A stretch of 64,000 nucleotides of DNA from JAIBAC01 sp046331095. Lineage in GTDB: Bacteria; Actinomycetota; Acidimicrobiia; UBA2766. A model generated the notes under the pieces. That model was given only the letters and a program-made list of their open reading frames with translations, did not search any database and had not been told where the DNA came from. Shown one piece after another: positions 61,257 through 64,000 of the stretch. The DNA is taken from the NCBI GenBank assembly GCA_046331095.1, contig JAXLRM010000003.1, positions 992,001 to 1,056,000 on the forward strand, written 5' to 3'. The position numbers were made by a program, and so were the translations under genes. Positions within the stretch are counted from its first letter, which is position 1, and every line of letters begins with the position of its first letter.

Positions 61257-61934
61257 CTACCTGAGGTGCGCGTCGAGGAAGTCGAGGGTCTCCAACCAGA
61301 CCTCGGCGGAGACGTCCTCGTTGTACACCTCGGGGCGGGTGTCGTTGAAGAATGCGTGGTCGACACCGGGGTGGACGTGGATGGTGGCCTCGATGCCGGC
61401 CGCTCCGAGCTCGGCCTCGAGTGCCCGAGCCATGTCGGGGGTGAACGACGTGTCGTGCTCGGCGTAGTGGCCCAGCACCGCTGCCCCGATCGTGGTGTAG
61501 TCGGGCTTGGTGTCGTCCCCCCAGGGGTGCACACCGTAGAAGGGCACGACGGCTCCGATCACGTCGGGCCTCGTGGCGCCGAGGGCGAGGGCGAGCGCGC
61601 CGCCCATGCAGAAGCCGATCACACCCACCTTGTCGCCCGTGACGTTGGGGTCGGCGAGGAGGTGGTCGGCGGCCTCGGACATGTCCCGCAACGCCTGGGG
61701 GAAGTCCATCTCCATCATCTTCTTGGCGGCCTCGTCGGGTTCGGTGGTTGTCGCACCCCTGTAGAAGTCGGGCGCGAGGGCGTTGAAGCCGGCGTCGCCG
61801 AGACGGTCGCAGACGTCCTTGACGTGGTCGACGAGACCCCACCACTCCTGGATCACGACCACCCCGGGGCGGGGCCGGGTGCTGTGGGCCAGGTACCCCG
61901 GGATCCCGTCGTCGTAGGTGACCATCTCGCCCAT
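61257..61934 (-). CDS. Dienelactone hydrolase family protein
   Basis: 225 aa. The catalytic triad Cys-Asp-His is visible: GFCMGG (Cys near residue 109), YAEHDTSFTP (Asp) and DHAFFND (His). The N-terminus has the family pattern PGVVVIQEWWGLVDHVKDVCDRLGDAGF. It hydrolyses lactones or esters; natural substrate unknown. GAGGAT lies 6 nt before ATG 61934; an upstream in-frame ATG at 62006 lies inside the SOS operator and is unlikely. It may share the divergent region with the zinc-ribbon gene. Confidence 0.9.
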   Translation of the reverse strand: MGEMVTYDDGIPGYLAHSTRPRPGVVVIQEWWGLVDHVKDVCDRLGDAGFNALAPDFYRGATTTEPDEAAKKMMEMDFPQALRDMSEAADHLLADPNVTGDKVGVIGFCMGGALALALGATRPDVIGAVVPFYGVHPWGDDTKPDYTTIGAAVLGHYAEHDTSFTPDMARALEAELGAAGIEATIHVHPGVDHAFFNDTRPEVYNEDVSAEVWLETLDFLDAHLR

Positions 61935-61993
61935 CGGATCCTCCGCGATTCGTCGCCGGCACCGTCTCCACACCACATCGCGCACTTCCCCAC

Positions 61994-62021
61994 TTGACTC
62001 GAACACTTGTTCGAGTATGCT
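61994..62021 (+). promoter_or_regulatory. Promoter with perfect SOS (LexA) box
   Basis: TTGACT (61994-61999) and TATGCT (62016-62021) are 16 bp apart. Between them lies TCGAAC-ACTT-GTTCGA (61999-62014), an exact match to the actinobacterial LexA consensus TCGAAC-N4-GTTCGA. The operator fills the spacer, the best place for repression. The start site should be near 62028, 23 nt before the zinc-ribbon ATG. This predicts DNA-damage control. Confidence 0.8.
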
Positions 62022-62050
62022 GGGGTCGTGTCCACGACGAAGGAGATCCT

Positions 62051-62302
62051 ATGGCCTGCGTCGCCGTCGAGGGGGTTCCCTCGTGCGCAGGGTGCGGTCG
62101 CAACCTGCAGATCCGGGGCAACCGCCCCCACCCGTCCGAACGCCTCTGCGGCTGGTGCGTTCAGCGCTTGCGAACGGGGCCCCCCGCCACGACCACGGGT
62201 GCTGATGCCGCCGGTCCGGACGCGGTCACTGACTGTGCACCTTGGCGGCCAGATCGGCAGCCATCTGCGCATCCGGACCCTGGACGAGCACCCATACGTT
62301 GA
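62051..62302 (+). CDS. Small zinc-ribbon protein under SOS control
   Basis: 83 aa. A strong Shine-Dalgarno AAGGAGAT lies 5 nt before ATG 62051. The protein starts with Cys-x2-Cys (CAGC, residues 12-15) and Cys-x2-Cys (CGWC, residues 34-37), a zinc-ribbon-like spacing of 18, followed by a Thr/Pro/Ala-rich tail. No close family recognised. It overlaps the convergent lipoprotein gene by 77 bp, so the natural stop is less certain, but the promoter, SOS box and ribosome site strongly support translation. Its function in the damage response is unknown. Confidence 0.65.
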   Translation: MACVAVEGVPSCAGCGRNLQIRGNRPHPSERLCGWCVQRLRTGPPATTTGADAAGPDAVTDCAPWRPDRQPSAHPDPGRAPIR

Positions 62303-62885
62303 GGCACTCCGGCCAGGCGATGATGCTGATGCCGTTGGGTCCCGTTGTCGTGCGGGCCTCGTAGCCGTTGACGAGCGTGTCGACGACATCGGACTTGCCC
62401 CCGATAGCTTGAAGAAGGAGGTCGACGGTCGCGGATGCGACAGCACTCAGTGCCCGCTGCTCCTCGAATACCACCGCCGACATGAGACCCTCCTTGCCAT
62501 CGCCGTCGCGCCGCACCAGAGCCGCACGCGCGCTCTGCACACGAGCCGCTCCGGGCGGGATCGTGCTCGTGATGTCTCCACTCGCGGCCACGGCGTAACC
62601 GGCCAGGTGGTCGGGTAGGAAGCTGTCGGCACGACCGCGGCAGATGTTGGCAGCGTTCGTCGCCGCCTTGGCCTCGGGTTGCGTCGTCGGGGTGAGCGTC
62701 GTCGTGTCGCCCACACCGCCGGTGACGCTCCTCGTCCCCGACGCGCCGGGACCGTCGACCGGCTGGGTGCCCTCGTCGCCCACGCGGCCGGCAGGCGGGG
62801 TCTGGGTGCACGCGGCGGAGCCGACTGCGAGGCCGAGTGCCGCACAGAGCACCACAACGAGGCGGCAACGACGCCTGTCAGTCAT
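62226..62885 (-). CDS. Putative lipoprotein
   Basis: 219 aa. Signal sequence RRRCRLVVVLCAALGLAVGSAAC with a lipobox (SAAC, Cys about 26), then a Thr/Gly/Asp-rich linker and a domain with NICRGRADSFLPDHLAGYAV and IIAWPECLNVWVLVQGPDAQ. Unknown family. ATG 62885 overlaps the stop of the preceding lipoprotein gene by 8 bp. It is the last of a run M24 peptidase-lipoprotein-lipoprotein on the minus strand. Confidence 0.78.
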   Translation of the reverse strand: MTDRRRCRLVVVLCAALGLAVGSAACTQTPPAGRVGDEGTQPVDGPGASGTRSVTGGVGDTTTLTPTTQPEAKAATNAANICRGRADSFLPDHLAGYAVAASGDITSTIPPGAARVQSARAALVRRDGDGKEGLMSAVVFEEQRALSAVASATVDLLLQAIGGKSDVVDTLVNGYEARTTTGPNGISIIAWPECLNVWVLVQGPDAQMAADLAAKVHSQ

Positions 62886-63387
62886 CGGAGCCCTCCCAGC
62901 TGCGGGCCTGCCTGACGACCGCGCCGATCACGGCGTCGGCGTCGTCGGGGGACCGTGTGCCGATCACCACGACCTCGACCGAACCGGCGGGCTGCCAGAG
63001 CCGCACGTGCAGGTCGATGTCCCCTTGTCGTGACGTCGCAGAACGCACCTTGACACCTTCGATATCGCGGTCGACGACCTCGTCTCCGGGGCCCAGAGCG
63101 CGGGAGGCCACGTCTGCACTGTCGACCTCGTCGCCGAGGGCGACGACGGCGACCACCGCCTCCGGCAATCCCGAATCGGGGTCTTCGGGACCTACCTCGT
63201 ACACCAGAGCCGTCGCACCGAACACGGGCTCGTACGCGCTCACGGCGGCGCCGTTGCGGCTCGTGGCCAGACCCCCGACCGCGGGAACGACGTATGCGTC
63301 GGTGTCGGCCGGCAACGACGGCGAGCACGCCCCCAGGCCGAGAAGGCACACGATCGTCGCCGGGATCGACCCCAATCCCGACCTCAC
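62878..63387 (-). CDS. Putative lipoprotein
   Basis: 169 aa. A short signal ending LLGLGAC (lipobox LGAC) and a mature domain rich in Asp, Val and Ser (PEAVVAVVALGDEVDSADVASRALGPGDEV, VEVVVIGTRSPDDADAVIGAVVRQA). GTG 63387 overlaps the M24 peptidase stop (GTGA), so the genes are coupled. Unknown function; both lipoproteins have similar length, Cys position and acidic C-terminus and may be paralogues. Confidence 0.78.
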   Translation of the reverse strand: MRSGLGSIPATIVCLLGLGACSPSLPADTDAYVVPAVGGLATSRNGAAVSAYEPVFGATALVYEVGPEDPDSGLPEAVVAVVALGDEVDSADVASRALGPGDEVVDRDIEGVKVRSATSRQGDIDLHVRLWQPAGSVEVVVIGTRSPDDADAVIGAVVRQARSWEGSDD

Positions 63388-64000
63388 CCGAGGACGACGA
63401 GATCGTGGCCGGTGCGGTTGAGGACCTCGACGCCGTCGGTGGTCACGACGACGATGTCCTCGAGGCGCAGGCCGAAACGTCCGGCGACGTAGATGCCCGG
63501 TTCGATCGAGAAGCACATCCCAGGGCGCAGCTCCTCTGCGTTGCCCGCGACGATGTAGGGATCCTCGTGCGCGTCGAGGCCGATACCGTGGCCGGTCCGG
63601 TGTATGAACGCCGCACCGTAGCCGTCCGCGTCGAGGCGATCTCGAGCTGCGGCGTCGATCGACTCGGCGGTGACACCGGGCGCCACAGCCTGGGTGGCGG
63701 CCTCTTGAGCCGCCCTGAGCGACTCCCACGCGCGCGAGATCTCGTCCGCAGGTGCGCCGATGCTCACCACGCGGGTGGTGTCGGAGCAGTAGCCCCGCCG
63801 CGTGCCGCCGATGTCGACCAGCACGCAGTCGCCTGCCTCGATGATCGTCTCGCCTGGCTCGTGATGGGGCGACGCGGCGTTCTCGCCCGCAGCGACGATC
63901 ACGAAGTTGACGCGCTCGTGGCCGGACGCGACCACGGCGTCGCCGATCTCTGCGGCTACGTCGGCTTCGGTGCGACCCTGCCACGCCATGGACGCCAGGG
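63384..64000 (-). CDS. M24 metallopeptidase (Xaa-Pro aminopeptidase type), 5' part outside window
   Basis: About 205 codons of the C-terminal catalytic domain are present. The metal ligands appear in order: LVDIGGTRRGYCSDTTR (two Asp), HRTGHGIG (His), FSIEPGIYV (Glu), RLEDIVVV (Glu), so the enzyme looks active. It removes a residue before proline or has a related creatinase-like role. The N-terminal domain lies beyond 64000. It leads the operon with two lipoproteins. Confidence 0.93.
   Translation of the reverse strand, partial: LASMAWQGRTEADVAAEIGDAVVASGHERVNFVIVAAGENAASPHHEPGETIIEAGDCVLVDIGGTRRGYCSDTTRVVSIGAPADEISRAWESLRAAQEAATQAVAPGVTAESIDAAARDRLDADGYGAAFIHRTGHGIGLDAHEDPYIVAGNAEELRPGMCFSIEPGIYVAGRFGLRLEDIVVVTTDGVEVLNRTGHDLVVLG

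Noticed and set aside
61935..62006. Upstream ATG of the dienelactone hydrolase gene
   Set aside because: It lies inside the SOS operator and adds an Arg-rich stretch absent from the family.

Overview
The window reads as chromosome of a very GC-rich actinobacterium, most likely of the class Acidimicrobiia or a close relative. This placement is an inference. It rests on the strong G/C bias at third codon positions, frequent GTG starts, an HU protein with a long Lys/Ala tail, a CofC guanylyltransferase (coenzyme F420 synthesis), a sulfolipid-addressing (SfLAP/GAP) membrane protein, a BldC-like HTH protein, and many genes whose -10 box (TAnnnT) lies about 7 nt before the start codon, as expected for leaderless mRNAs. 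No rRNA, integrase, transposase or CRISPR array was seen.

Layout. 1-3.5 kb: the 5' part of a family 2 glycosyltransferase, then a sulfate-assimilation pair (cysH, ferredoxin sulfite reductase) behind what looks like a leaderless cysteine-rich leader peptide. 3.7-12.7 kb: housekeeping genes, namely dxs, a class V aminotransferase, an unrecognised 654-aa protein, plsC-gpsA, cofC, a PIG-L deacetylase and HU. 12.9-18.3 kb: a small unknown, an MFS exporter beside tRNA-Gln and tRNA-Glu, a hotdog thioesterase, a methyltransferase, and a lipoprotein with a proline-rich membrane protein. 18.4-27.4 kb: acyl-CoA ligase, an alpha/beta hydrolase, a DUF3592-methylmalonyl-CoA mutase-SfLAP cluster, an LLM flavin oxidoreductase, and a hypothetical gene downstream of metH. 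27.5-42.9 kb: B12-dependent metH, a probable pseudokinase receptor, lipoproteins, a CpaE-like ATPase, sirtuin cobB with a UbiB-family kinase, a TetR regulator divergent from a type I sulfatase, and a DUF2461 protein.

43.0-48.3 kb is the accessory-looking stretch. A DUF2510-TerB_N-TerB-trypsin fusion (892 aa) is flanked by three different toxin-antitoxin loci (VapBC, Doc/RHH, HicAB), each with its own palindromic operator candidate. A PIN-domain remnant and a lysine-free, Gly/Asp/Tyr/Ser-rich protein follow. 48.5-64 kb: a FUSC-type membrane protein, an FtsX-type permease without its ATPase, a secreted protein, a hybrid histidine kinase, an M23 peptidase, a rhodanese-MoeB fusion, pepA with a PduO cobalamin adenosyltransferase, a dienelactone hydrolase, a small zinc-ribbon gene under a promoter with an exact actinobacterial SOS box, two lipoproteins and a 5'-truncated M24 peptidase.

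Three unrelated families of intergenic palindromic elements of fixed length (46 bp, 49 bp, 103 bp; thirteen copies in all) lie between genes throughout the window. Together with the TerB-protease fusion, the Cys leader and the SOS-controlled zinc ribbon, they are the most interesting signals here.

Themes that tie genes together: B12 use (metH, methylmalonyl-CoA mutase, PduO), sulfur assimilation feeding methionine synthesis, F420/flavin enzymes, and isoprenoid and phospholipid precursor synthesis.
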